From Edolisoma coerulescens (lineage: Eukaryota; Chordata; Aves; Passeriformes; Campephagidae): a stretch of 64,000 nt of DNA. Positions 1 through 11,320 of this stretch are shown here, piece by piece. Below the pieces are notes generated by a model. It did no database searches. It was given only the letters and a program-made list of their open reading frames with translations, and was not told the DNA's origin. The stretch spans positions 2,095,913 through 2,159,912 of the forward strand of contig VWZW01002569.1 of the NCBI GenBank assembly GCA_013397115.1. The letters are read 5' to 3'. Every line of letters begins with the position of its first letter. Within the stretch, counting starts at the first letter, position 1. Position numbers and translations under genes: made by a program.

Positions 1-683
1 AGATGAAAAACCTTCACTTGCTGAGTTAAGGTTTTTACAGCAATTGATTTTAATGCAGTGTGATAATGACTCTTTTTAAGTAGAGTGGGCCCTACTTTTT
101 TTTTTTTTGGTCAAATGTCACATTACTTATTTTGTCAGCACGTCAGCACAGTGACAGGGCAATGAGTGGAAAATATTTAATCTATCTCTTTATTTATCAA
201 GTGAGTATCACAAAATAAGATGACAGGGATGGAAACCTAACCCTTTTGAAATTCTTCTGTTAATTTCTTCATACACTTTTCTCCAAGGTCACTGTTCGAT
301 GAGGGACTTGAATGTCTCTCAGTCGCACAGCCAAGGGCTGTCAACACACTTCCATTCACCTGATGAGAGCACCATCAGCTGGCATCAATAAAACCCTTCC
401 ATTCCCAACAATCTCAGACTCTGGAACTCTGAGATACGAAACAGCCAATTCCAGACCATTTAAAAAGAGCTGGGTGGCAGTAGTGGAGGGAAAGAAGAAT
501 TCTTCTGCAAGAAAAATTCAGCTATGACTTGACAGGATTCATTTCAGCTTGGCTTTTTATAGCCCTCAGATCTGAATTGCTTTCCATCATTCTGCCAAAG
601 GCAAGGTTTGTATGCCTGTCCCAGATATGGAGGGGTCAGTGCAGTGTGCCTTGCTCAACTAGTCTCATTAATACAACTGGATT
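1..683. other. Unique AT-rich DNA, no gene seen
   Basis: I see no exon, RNA gene or mobile element here. There is a short T run near 100-112. The open frame at 312-527 has no recognisable domain. Confidence 0.6.
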
Positions 684-766
684 AAAAAAAAAAAAATTAA
701 AAAAGGAAAAAAGGAAGAAAGGAAGGAAGGAAAGAAAGAAAAAAAAAAAAAGAGAGAAAGAAGGAA
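684..766. repeat. Polypurine tract (A / GAAA / GGAA)
   Basis: About 83 bases that are almost wholly A and G on the plus strand: A-runs, then GGAA/GAAA units, then GAGAAAG. It is simple sequence, and lysine-rich or phenylalanine-rich frames across it are artefacts of the repeat. Confidence 0.9.
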
Positions 767-3700
767 TTACTGGCAAGCAGAGTGGTACTAGCAATTTGCC
801 TTCATCTTTTGCCCAGCATCTTGAGTCTGATAAAGACCAACATCTGAAAACAATCATTGAAGCATATTAGGGGTTTTTTCCAAGTCGTATCAAACTACAG
901 TGTAATAACGAGACATTTATTCTGCAGTATTTTAGGGTTTAAACAATTTGCAATCTTCTTCCAAGATGACTGAGATGGAAGCAGGAAGAACACAAGTTCT
1001 TTAAGTAACTTCCTCACTGTTCCCTAGTCATACACTGGGAACACTTGACACCCAATTGCATTCATCCTGCTGGAAGTAAATGCAAGTCATCACTTCGCAT
1101 AAGGCTCTTGGTATGATTTCTGCCAAGGCTGATAACAATGTCCTATTGCTGATGAGCCTCTGTCAGTTTCATTTAGCAGTGAGAATGTCAAATTGTCAAG
1201 TGTTTTTAAGAGTGGAAGGTAAGAGACAACCAGTACCAATTTCACTTGGAGCCAGAGGGTTGAATCCCCCCCACATGTCCTCACTATACAGGGTAACTCA
1301 ATGTGATGGGAGGCTGTAGCCACTGGAAAAACAGTGAAGACATTTTTTAAGATTACGCTCCTGGGAGTGTAAAAGGACAGTATCTTTGCTTATTCTTTAG
1401 AGAAACTCCAGGCTGTCTCTAACAACAGCATAAAAATTAAATTAAATCCAGACATTAGACCTGAATATTCCTAGTCCATCTGTAAGTCCTCTGTTCTTCG
1501 GGGACTTCCTTCTGCCTGCCTATAGCACTCCTATTGCTTTAACTTCCCTACTATTCCCAAACAGTGGTGCACAGTCATTATTCCATACAGAAGGAAATCT
1601 GTCCTGTAAAGAATCACAATAGGTAATCAGGTTGCTTATGCTGTGCTCACACATAAAAGTACTGACAGTGCAATCCAGGTCCTGGCAGACAAATGCCTGC
1701 TTTGCACCACTGTCTCCAGCAAGGCTCCCTGGGCTGAATGAGAATAGGAAGTTGAATTTATCTCACCTACATTCCACCAGGGTCCCCTGTACTTCTTGCC
1801 AACAGAGAAAGCAAGGTGCCTCTGAGCTTTCTGATCATTTAAATAGCCAGAAAAACACATCAAAAAGGGGGGTTGCCTAGCAGAAACATTAAGAATTTAG
1901 GCTTGGAGTTTAGGACTGCTGAGAGTAATCTGTATCCTTTTGCGTCTCTCAGGGAATCTTTTTCAGGCTGAGGCTGGTAGGGAATCCAGACTACTACAGG
2001 TCACCTACTTACTGTTGTGGAGCCAAGAGACATGTTACATTTCAGGACTATTAGCTTGGTGGCTTTCACTAAATATGAAGACCAAACACTTCAGAAAAAT
2101 ACCATCAAGACAGCTTTCCTCTTTACTTTATTAAACTTTGTCTTCTGGTTTAACCTCAAGTAATTAACTTTCCACACTGTCTGTTTTAATAGCTTCCTCT
2201 TCTGCTCTCCACCATTAGCTGCCTATTCCAAATCCTCTCTGCATGAGCAGAGGCCAAATACAGCCCACAAGACGCTTCACCTGATACAGTCCCAGGACTA
2301 CCTCTTTATTTCCCATGTGCTGGACATCTCTTTAATTTCCCTGCTTCTTCTTTTCTAATGTATGTTATGCCATGGCATTGTCCACATGGCAATCTCAGTT
2401 TCCAGCTGAGAACTAATCTTAGCAGGAGCTTTTCAATAAAGTTTTATTCACTGTTTTGCAGTCTGAAATAATTACTACTGTCTCCCAATTTCTAGGTGTT
2501 AATGACAATTTTGTGAGAGGGGAAGGAGTAAATCATAAAGAGGCCATGTTTTCTCTTTCCTCAACATCTGTCTCAAGTGCTCTGCCTAAAGTGTTCTATT
2601 GAATTTAGGAAGGGTTATTTATTTATTTTAAATTGATTTTTTTCCCGCTTGCTTTTCTCTCATGAGTAAAACAGAAAAGGAAAACAGCTGCTTGAGATAA
2701 AATCATGCTGCACAGCAGCCACCTGGTAACGAGACTATCCAAATTGTTAACAGTAAGGATAAAAGTCAACAAAGACTTTTAGAAAATGTCTTTCTTTTAG
2801 TCTTGGGCATATGCTACCTTCTAATTAATGTACTTAAGGCTGTTTTTCCTCACTGCAAAGGTAAATTTTTCCAAAGGTGCTTAATGCAGCCATTAATGAA
2901 GCAACAGGTTTAAGAGACAGGGCTGAAGAGCAGTGAGTTATTTAGTTTGGTACAGCAAAGCTATACTTATCTTACTAAGGTTTTCTCTAAAGGGTTTAAA
3001 GGTGCAGCATTTTCATATCATGCTACCCCATCTGGATGAGGCTTGGAGCAGATAAAGTTCAAAATACTGCTCTTATGATACTCAAGAAAGCATAGATTTA
3101 TGCAGGCATGAAGGCATTCCCATCAGGATTATTTCCTTTATCATCTCCTTTGAAACATCATCCTGATTTTTTAACATTGGGTTTCTTCTCTCCTCCACTT
3201 ATAAGAAATCTGTCCTTCTACAAATGAAGAACAAGTGGGACACAACTACAAAGATTTTGGCACGGTCTTAACTCCACTGTTAAAACATGTTCAGAAAGAA
3301 CAAAAAAAGAAAAAATCATTGATAGACCTTGGAAAGAAAAGCAGCACCTCTCCAGTTGCTCTCTAATCAGTCCCAGGTACAGATTTATTATGGGCTAAGA
3401 AGGAAAGCAGAATTGCTTTTACTACTGCCTGCCAAATGCATAATTGTTGCTGTTTAGGAAAGAATGTTCTCCTTTTTCCCAGCTTGTTGGAGTGGTAAAT
3501 TACCCTTTCCTTAGTTTTGTGGAAAAACACATTCTCTCTGGGAAGTAAACCTGATACTATACATACTTTGCCTTTTACACCCTTTCTATTAAACAAGTTT
3601 AGCTGAGTAATATGTGATCTCCTTTGGTACTACACATGCGTATAATCAAATCAAAGGCCTGACACAGTTCTCCACATAACATGCAGTATTTTAAATACTG

Positions 3701-3893
3701 TCTTACTCAGACAGCTGGTGATGAATTCACAAAAGCTCTTACCTCCCATTCTGGAAAGGTTCACTCAAGCAACTCTGAAAAGGCAAAGAGAAAAAGAAGG
3801 AAAAAGAAGGTGCATAAATTATTGTAGCCCTGGGGCAGTGTGTGAGTTTTACAGGGCTATTTATTTTGCTTTTCAATAAAAATGTGTAATAGA
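767..3893. other. Unique DNA, no gene seen
   Basis: Just over 3 kb of AT-rich, non-repetitive sequence. Open frames of 60-82 codons occur on both strands (for example 1632-1880 plus and 1636-1863 minus overlap each other), with no domain, no codon bias and no paired splice sites that I can support. Confidence 0.55.
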
Positions 3894-3933
3894 CCCACTG
3901 GACCTATTACTTGCCCACTGGACCCATTACCTA
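3894..3933. repeat. 20-bp tandem duplication (2 copies)
   Basis: Units 3894-3913 and 3914-3933 both begin CCCACTGGACC and differ at only a few bases. This is a minimal local duplication with no larger array around it. Confidence 0.85.
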
Positions 3934-5253
3934 TATTGAACAAGGGCAGCATAGCTTTAAGAGAGGGGTGATTGGCAGCCAAGCTTCCTCCAGTCCAGCC
4001 AGGGCTGCACCAGGGCTGCAGCCTGCTGCAGCTCCTGCTAGCCTGCTTCCCACCTTCCCCACAGTGAGAAAATGCAAAGACAGACAGAGAGGCTGCAGGA
4101 AGCCCAGGTGTCAGAGTGGCAGCAGAAAAGTACATTATGGCCATGAAGAAAAGCAGGTGTGAGCTTTTTGTTGTTCAGCCAAGCATCTTCTCAACCTGAA
4201 GCTGTTTAACAGGACAGGTCTGGCCAGGCAGACCTGCAGCTGGAACCAGATGTCCTCAAGTAGGAAGGGATCAGTGGTAATCTGTCCTTCCTGAGGCCTT
4301 GATCTAGCAAGGTGCTGATCACCCGGACCCCAGACTGGCAAAGCACAAAGTACAGGCTTGGGTACTTAGAGTCAGGCACATACAAAATTGCTGTCCAGCT
4401 AAATCTTTGTTTTCCAAATCTGATTACATTCTTGTCACGGTGCTCAGTACTTTTGAAGGTTAAACACATTTTACACAAATAGTCAGACTTCATGCAATTT
4501 CTAATTAATCTTCATGAACACAAAATTTAGAAAAACCTGTTTAATACCAGCAATTATAAATTAAATATTTCATATTAAAGGCTCACATTGCCGGTGTTCT
4601 CTTTGTGTTGGTGTGAACAGATACAGAGGCAACACCATACTTTGCTTGTATTCTAACCAAGCCTGGTATGTGGCAGGAATATGAAAGTACCCAGCAGTTT
4701 TCCAGGGAAGAATTATAGCATCCTTAGAAGAAACAGAATAAAAGAAAACTTACGACATCACTAGAAAAATTTCTACAAAATTTACCCCAGTCAAAATAGC
4801 TCTCATGCTCCATGAATTCAGAAGGTTCAGGTGTGTTTCTCCTGGGAGAAGAGGGGAAATAAATTGTAATGATATAAATTCTTAACACAAAATGAATAAA
4901 TAGAAGGAAAAGTTGCTGGGTTTGGGTTTTTTTCATTTTGTTAGTTAGTTTGTCTGGGTTTTTTTAAAACTTATTTATTTTTAAATTATGTCCAGTCCAT
5001 CAAGTATGCATTTTACTTAAACATAATACCAAAATCTACCAGAGCAGCCATAAAAGACAGTATTATGCAATCCAACACCCACACTTAGGAAATTTTTTGT
5101 GTGTGCAGGCTTCAAAAACTCTTTCAAGAAAAAGAAGTATTCTTACTTGCTTTCTATGGATGCCTTAGGTTTTAACTTTTATATTTTCAAATCCTGTATT
5201 GCTTAGTGTGTAACTCTGAAGTTTCTTGTATCCTGTTAGCTACTGTTCTCTTA
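3934..5253. other. Unique DNA, no gene seen
   Basis: No gene, RNA gene or clear repeat was recognised. The block 4135-4340 is a little more GC-rich and has overlapping short frames on the minus strand, none with a recognisable domain. Confidence 0.5.
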
Positions 5254-5582
5254 TGTGGGTTAGACAAAACAAAGCCTCTCTAGGTTTGCTCTCCAAGGAC
5301 ACCCAGATTGTCCTACGCCCAAAATGTGTAAACCAACATCTTCAGAGGGAGGTAAGCCTGGGGAAATTACATCATTAACTGAAGTTTTAATTGGAGAATT
5401 AACCCTGATATGCAAATGAACCAAACTTATAAAAGTGTGAAGAACTCGTGACTCGGGGTCCATCTTGGGCGACGCCTTTGGCTTGCCCAGTGTGTACCTT
5501 CAAAGGCCCTTCAAATAAATACCTACCTTCATTCCCTTATTCCTGTCTAGTCTCTGTTTCTAGGTAGCCACTCAAGGCATCA
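5254..5582 (+). mobile_element. Solo LTR of an endogenous retrovirus (ERVL-like), plus orientation
   Basis: The segment has an LTR layout. It starts TGTGGG, has an octamer ATGCAAAT at 5410-5417, a TATA box TATAAAAG at 5428-5435, a GC-richer presumed R region from about 5457, and an AATAAA signal at 5514-5519. A short pyrimidine-rich U5 follows, ending near GGCATCA at 5582. Length is about 330 bp, usual for compact avian ERVL LTRs. No gag, pol or env sequence flanks it, so it is a solitary LTR left by recombination. I could not find a clean target duplication, so both ends are approximate. The family name is from recognition, not from a search. Confidence 0.6.
5410..5435 (+). promoter_or_regulatory. 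LTR promoter motifs: octamer plus TATA box
   Basis: ATGCAAAT (5410-5417) lies 10 bases upstream of TATAAAAG (5428-5435). This is the spacing of a compact POU-responsive Pol II promoter, and both motifs are intact. Whether it still drives transcription cannot be told from sequence. Confidence 0.5.
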
Positions 5583-6302
5583 CTATAGCTCTGATAACTG
5601 ATGAGAAATGGTTTACTTGTCCAAGGAGTTATTGCCAGTCATAGGAATGGAAGTGTTGGAGAACTCTGTTCCTTCAGCACATGGAGATTGCAGTTCCAGT
5701 GCTATTGCAAACAGCTTCAACAGATTTGCTTCAGTTTGCAGTACTGAAGCCTTCCCAAAATCCCTCCAGAACCAGAATCCCTGGTTCACTTGTGTCTAGA
5801 ACCCACCAAGAAACTCTTGGTAGTTTTGTATGAAGATACTGCATATCTTGGTCTGCAGAGTTGTGTCAAGGCATAACAGTGCCCTCACATCTCAGCCACT
5901 CCCCCTGCTACCTGTACCTTCCTCAGTCTGTGCTACATCAAATAAGAACCTTACAGTGCCAGGTGTGAAGCCCTCCTAATCCCCATTACTGCTAACTTTG
6001 GCCCCAGTGTACCAAAGATCAGTTTGGAAGCAGTGAAGGTGCACCCCTGGCCAGTACTTCTGTGAAGGGAGAGTACTCTCATACACATCTATTAGGCCCC
6101 TTCCCCAAAAGGAGCTCTGGTGAATGCTTTTAAAACATGAAATTGATGATCTTGAGCTTCCAGAAATGGCGTATGAGTTGCTAAGCTTTCTTTTGTGGCA
6201 GCGGAGGCCACAGGAAACAGACCCTCTTCAACTCCCATCTGAGCACATGTTCACTTTTTCTACTGTTTTAATTCAGCTTCTAATCCTTATTTTTAAAACA
6301 TT
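5583..6302. other. Unique DNA, no gene seen
   Basis: No coding exon, RNA gene or mobile element recognised. Confidence 0.5.
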
Positions 6303-6353
6303 TAGTAGTAGTAGTAGTAGTAGTAATAATAATAATAGTAATAATAATAATAA
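6303..6353. repeat. (TAG)n/(TAA)n microsatellite
   Basis: About 51 bases of trinucleotide repeat, seven TAG units grading into TAA units with one TAG interruption. The serine/asparagine run of the open frame across it is a by-product. Confidence 0.95.
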
Positions 6354-7333
6354 ATGGGTCATGTTATAGATCCTTCTCCTAGGGGCTTGCCTTTAACATA
6401 GAGCTACTTGTTGGTATAGAAACAAGCTAGAAGAAAGAAGAGTGGTGGTTGTTGCTCTTCGAATACTGGCATATATACATGTTGGAACTGATATTTTTAT
6501 TATTTCTCAGAGGAGAAAAGAAATCCAGATTAGAAATTTTCTCGTTCAGAATTTTCTAGATTGTTTTTGGAAAATCTGTGAACAACGACAACTAGAAATC
6601 TGAAATGCACTTAGATATCTGCTCTCTGTTTTCTTTTTATTGCATAAAGCAATCAAAGGAGGGAGATTTCTATTTAAGTGCTAAGTAGGCTGCCAATGGT
6701 GATTTGTACTTTAATCTTTTTAATTTTTGTTTTTGTCTCTGTAAAAAAAATTAGAAAGATTGGATGTAACGTGAGCATGAAGCAGAGGATAAACTGGAAT
6801 GAAATTCAGCCCCTGGGCTGGAGTCTAAAGCTGTAAAACAATCCTTCCCGGCCACTGTCTTGGCCCATAAATTGGGAATGAAGCCACTGAACTTTCTATT
6901 CCTTTTTAAGGGCAGTGAGAATCACTCACATGTAGCTGCCAAACCAGAGCATTTTTAAAAAAAAAAGCTGGCTCAGCCTGAACTAAATTAAACAGGTTTT
7001 GTTTCTTCTTGAACAAATGAGGAAAAAAAAGGAAAAAGTGTTTGGGTCAATTGGGAACAGAACACTTCATTTAGAGGCACTGCATATAAAAGCAAATGAA
7101 GCAAAGAGACAGGTCCCAGAAGGAGAGAGATGGTTCACTCCTTTTATCCAAGAGCCCAGTAGTTAAAGCGCCATATAAGACACAGGAGACCTGCATTCCA
7201 CACCACTTGTGAGAATTTAATGTATAGCCTAACTCCCAGTTATAGCTACTTCTGCCATCTGTAAATGGCATTTTCTGAAATGAAGGCTATTTCATGGAAC
7301 TGCACATGGGGGACATGGGGAAGAAGAGACTCA
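6354..7333. other. Unique DNA, no gene seen
   Basis: AT-rich sequence with A-runs at 6957-6966 and 7023-7030. No feature is supported. Confidence 0.5.
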
Positions 7334-7967
7334 GTGAATCAGACCATCACACAAGCAAATAGACTGAAAAGGACCTCAAGAGCTCTCTGGACCCACCTTC
7401 TACTTGGAGGAGGTCTATTCAAATCAGGTTGCGCAGGACTATGTCCAGTTTAATCTTGAACAACTCTAAGGACAGGGGTCCCACAGACTCACTGGATAAC
7501 CTCTTCCTGTGTTTGACCAACCTCATGTTTGATCACAAAAAAATGTCTTACATCAAGAAGTTTTGGATTTTCATGTGTTTCAAACCATGTCAGCTGCCTC
7601 TTGTCCTATCCCTGCACACATCTGGAAAGAGTTTGTCTTGGTCTTCTCTCTTGCTGGGTAGCTGCAGACAGAAAATAGATCCCTCTAAAAACTTCTCCAG
7701 GATTAGCAGACCCAACTCGCCCAGCCTCTCCTCATATGGCGTGGAGCTTGCTATGTGGAATGGGAAACCCCAACTGGGCACAATATTTCATAAGTGCCAG
7801 ATAGAGGGGAAGGGTGATTTCCTCCACCTCTGACTAGGTAAGAAAAGAGCCAACACATCCCAGGATGTCCCTGACCTCCATTTCTACAAGGGCACATTTC
7901 TGGCCCATACTCGATTTATCCTCCAGGACCTCCAGATCCTTTTCTCTAAAGCTGACATCCTGGGTGG
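7334..7967 (-). mobile_element. CR1 LINE fragment, minus strand, diverged
   Basis: Read on the plus strand, this matches the antisense of the CR1 3' region in order: GACCTCAAGAGCTCTCTGG near the 3' UTR, the block around CCTCTTCCTGTGTTTGACC, CTGCCTCTTGTCCTATCC, then CTCTCCTCATATGG and on to CTGACATCC. In CR1 this stretch is the end of the reverse-transcriptase ORF and the 3' UTR. The octamer tail at the 3' end is degraded, and the sequence is visibly more diverged than the neighbouring CR1 at 8082-8729, so it is an older subfamily copy. It is 5'-truncated (full CR1 is about 4.5 kb). The 134-codon plus-strand frame inside it is an antisense shadow. Confidence 0.8.
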
Positions 7968-8081
7968 TAATTACCAAAAGTCCAGGTGTCAAAAAATTCT
8001 AGACAAACAGCTATTATATGCACAGTAAGTCTATGGATATGTAGTTCAAACTGGAAGTCAATCCCGTAGTCTCACACAACG

Positions 8082-8420
8082 ATGCTGGACATGATCCAGC
8101 AACGCGCACTTGCAGCCAGAAAGCCAATTTTGTCCTGGGCTGCATCAAAAGCAGCATAGCCAACAAGGCAAGGGAGGGGATTCTGCCCCTCTACTCTGGT
8201 GAGACCTCACCTGGAGTGCTGCATCCAGCTCTGGTGTCCCCAGCACAAGAAGGACATGGACCTGTAGGAGCAAGTCCAGAGGAGGGCCATCAAGATGATT
8301 AGTGGGATGGAGCCCCTCTTCTATGAGGAAAGGCAGAGACAGTTAGGATTCCTCAGCCTGGAAAAGAGAAGGCTTTGGGGTGACCTAATTGTGGCCTTCC
8401 AGTACCTGAAGGGAGTCTAA
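8082..8420 (+). pseudogene. CR1 ORF2 C-terminal remnant (reverse transcriptase, dead)
   Basis: The frame starting at 8082 reads the C-terminal part of the CR1 ORF2 protein, which in an intact element carries endonuclease and reverse transcriptase. Recognisable stretches are LDMIQQRALAARKP near the start, RPHLECCIQLW, and CPQHKKDMD, followed by the arginine/lysine-rich end. The frame is broken by TAG at 8157-8159, TAG at 8265-8267 and TAA at 8418-8420, so no product is possible. The catalytic palm motifs lie further upstream in the family and are absent through 5' truncation. The 3' end of the ORF continues, degraded, toward 8600. Confidence 0.85.
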
Positions 8421-8729
8421 AAGAAAGAGAGGTTCATTTTACAACAGCATGTAGTGACAGAACCAGGGGGAATGGATTCGAACAGAGAGAGAGTAGGTTT
8501 AGATTAGATATGACAAAAAAAATCTTTACAGTGAGGGTGGTGAAGTGCTGAAAGAGGTAGCCCATAGAAGATGTGGATGCCCCATCCCTGGCAGTATTCG
8601 AGGCCAGGCTGGATGGAGCTCTGAGCAACTGGGTGTAGTGAAAGGTGTCCCTGCCTATAGCAGGGGGATTTGAACTAGGTGATCTTTCAGGAGCCTTCCA
8701 ACCTGAACCATTCTATGATTCTATGATTT
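8082..8729 (+). mobile_element. CR1 LINE fragment, plus strand, with 3' octamer tail
   Basis: It carries the C-terminal coding part of CR1 ORF2 followed by the 3' UTR, and ends in two TTCTATGA octamers at 8711-8726, the diagnostic CR1 terminus. Between about 8630 and 8710 lies the standard 3' UTR with the GGTGATCTTTCAGGAGCC motif. The copy is 5'-truncated and only about 650 bp long. It belongs to the same broad subfamily as the minus-strand copy at 10210-11320, with which it forms inverted arms. Confidence 0.92.
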
Positions 8730-10209
8730 ATTTTTTTTTTATGGTGAAAAGCTTGGAATTCTTAAGTGGCCATCACCTTATTGTCCTCTGGTATGTGTTA
8801 CTGATTAATATAATAATAGAATTACATCAGTAGGAACTGTCTTGCAAGGAGCAGAAAAGGTTTTTGGCTTGCTGAACAGGCAGTGGTAGGATGGGAGTGG
8901 TAGAATATTTGGGATTAGTCAAGATTAACCAAACATTAGTACCTCTAAAATTAAAGAGAAGAATGCTATAATCTTTAAGAACATATCATGAACTCGTGTT
9001 ACGAGGTAGAAACAAGCCAAGGAAATTGTGTGGCACCTAATGACATGCGTTCAGTGAGCTTCCCCCAAGGAGTGACTGACACCACTACAAATTGCTTCAA
9101 CATTTCAGCTCAGTTACAAATGCAGCCATGCAAAGATGGCTGGAAACCTCTCTTTCACTCTCTCACCCATCCATGCACATACACGTGCACTCCCCCACAG
9201 ACACACACAGACATCTGATGTGTACTGTAAATTTCCATAATGTGCTTAAAGATATGAGGAATTATTTAAAAAGGCTAATTACTATCACTGCCTCTTTTAT
9301 ACTGTCCTACGGATTGCAGAGACTCCTTGAAAGCTCACTTACCCTTTCATACCTTGTCTTCTGATAAAACACAGAATTGTGGCTTTCAGACTTGCGCTAT
9401 GGGTTTGTCCTCATTTAAAAACACTGTGCAAAATCACTGCGTGCTTTTGTTGAGGAGAAGGAATAACAAATACTGCAGCAGTATCCCTCTGTTATATGAT
9501 GTATTTTTATAAAGATCATATGAATGTAACAGATATTTAAACCTGTGATATATAAGCCTGTGAACAGCAGATGATTTACACTGAGTTCAAGGGGATACTC
9601 TGCTGAGGATGGGTTTCACATGGAGGACCTGATGAGGTCATGAGGCCTTGCCTTTTGGCTGTGATTAGGGTCTCACCTCTGAGCCAGGGGTTTGCCTGTT
9701 GAAGCCCCCATACTGACTATGCCATCAGCTGTAACTGGCCTTATGCAGAAGGCTGACAAATACAGTATCTGATGCTGTACTTCTGCTGGTCTCCAAGGTT
9801 TGTCTCTGTTCACCTCATTTACCCAGAGAACAGATTTGTTGGCAGACCACAGCCTGTGAGTGGCCAGTCAGTTTTCTCTCTGGGCATGTTAAGTGACATA
9901 GCACATTTTAATTGCCCCTTAGGACGTGCCTGACCATACAGGGTCCAAAATGCTCCTGGTGGCAGGAAATGGTAGCACTGCAGGTAGCACTTGTAGGCTT
10001 CTTTGCCAAGGTCATCTCAACTTTTTGTGAAGTCCCCCAAAATGCTATATAGGCTTAACTGTAACATAACCAGTCACGACTCCTATCTGACAGAGACAAT
10101 GGGTTCAGGGTTTCAAAAGAGCTTTCCATTCAAAACTAGAATGTTTTCTTTCCTCTCCTTTGAATAAACTTTTATTGGAATTTTCATTTTTGCCTCCAGA
10201 TTGCTTAGG
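8730..10209. other. Unique DNA between CR1 copies
   Basis: No gene recognised. There is a small CA-rich patch near 9178-9213. The 9560-10030 part is less AT-rich but has no frame worth calling. Confidence 0.55.
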
Positions 10210-11320
10210 TCATAGAATCACAGAATCATAGAATTATAAAGTCATAGAATCATAGAATACCATGGGTTGGAAGGTGCCTTAAAGATCATCTAGTTCCAAC
10301 TCCTCTGCCATGGGCAGGGACACCTTCCACTGGACGAAGTTCCTCTGAGCACCATCAAATGCGGCCCTGTGAGCGGAGCAGAGCAGAGGGGCAGAATCCC
10401 TTCCTTTGTCCTGTTGGCCATGTTGCTTTTGATGCAGCTCAAGACAAAATTGGCTTTCTGGGCTGCAAATGCACATTGTTGGATCATGTCCAGTCTCTCA
10501 TCCACCAGCAACCCCAAGTCCTTCTCAGCAGGGCTGCTCTCAATCTATCCATTCCCCAGCCTGTGTTGATACCGGAGGTTGCCCTGACCCAGGTGCCATG
10601 CCTTGTACTTGGCCTTGTTAATCCTCATTGGATTCCCATGGACTCACTTCTTGAGTTTGTTCAGGTCCCTCTGGATTACATCCTATCCTTCAGGTGTGGT
10701 AACAGCACGTCTCAGCTCAGTGTCATCTACAAATTTGCTGAGGGTGCCCTTGACACCCTCTTCTATGAACTTGATGAAGATACTAAATAACACAGGTCCC
10801 AGTATGGGCTCCCGAGGGACACTGCTTGTCACTGATGTCATTAGGACTCAGAGATGTTGACCACTGCCCTCTGGATGTGACCATCCAACCACTTTCTTAC
10901 CCATCAAACAGTCCACTCATCGAATCTGTCTCTCTGCAACCTAGAAAGAAGGATGTTGTGGGGGATTGTGTCAAAAGCCTTACAGGACACCAGATAAATG
11001 ACATCATTAGCCCTTCCCTTGTCCACTGATGTAGTCACTTCATCATAGAAGGTCACTAGGCTGGTCAGATAGTACATGCTCTTGATGAAGCCATGCTGGC
11101 TGTCTCAAATTACCTCCCTGTTCTCCATGTGTCTTAGCATAGCTTCTGGGAGGATCAGGTCCATGATCATCCCGGGCACAGAGGTGAGGCGAACAGGTCA
11201 GTTGTTCCCAAGGTCCTCCTTTCCACCCTTTTTAAATGGGTAAAATGTTTCCCCTTTTTCAGTCACCTGGAATTTCACCTGATTTCCATGACTTTTCAAA
11301 TATCATGGAGAGTGGCTTGG
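10210..11320 (-). mobile_element. CR1 LINE fragment, minus strand, internally deleted
   Basis: Plus-strand reading begins with several TCATAGAATC-type octamers (10210-10258), the reverse complement of the CR1 3' tail. The canonical CR1 3' UTR follows to about 10365, then antisense ORF2 from about 10372 to 11320. Blocks typical of CR1 are in the correct order, such as CCAAGTCCTTCTCAGCAGGG, TTGCTGAGGGTGCCC, GATGTTGTGGGGGA and GCCATGCTGGCTGTC. The ORF2 stretch that should lie between RPHL and the 3' UTR is missing, about 400 bp by comparison with the copy at 8082-8729; the junction is near 10366-10371. The 5' truncation is at about 11320. Frames read here on the plus strand are antisense shadows. 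Confidence 0.93.
10377..10517 (-). pseudogene. CR1 ORF2 remnant (reverse transcriptase part, dead)
   Basis: On the minus strand this frame reads LLVDERLDMIQQCAFAAQK and then SNMANRTKEGILPLCSA, a well-conserved stretch of the CR1 ORF2 C-terminal third. The frame then runs across the deletion junction into 3' UTR-derived nonsense. Upstream on the minus strand (10518-11320) more of ORF2 is present but broken by frameshifts and stops. It is a fossil with no expected product. Confidence 0.8.

Noticed and set aside
7429..7833. 134-codon plus-strand frame
   Set aside because: It is the antisense of a CR1 fragment, not a gene.
10359..10860. Plus-strand frames of 143 and 85 codons
   Set aside because: Antisense of CR1 ORF2.
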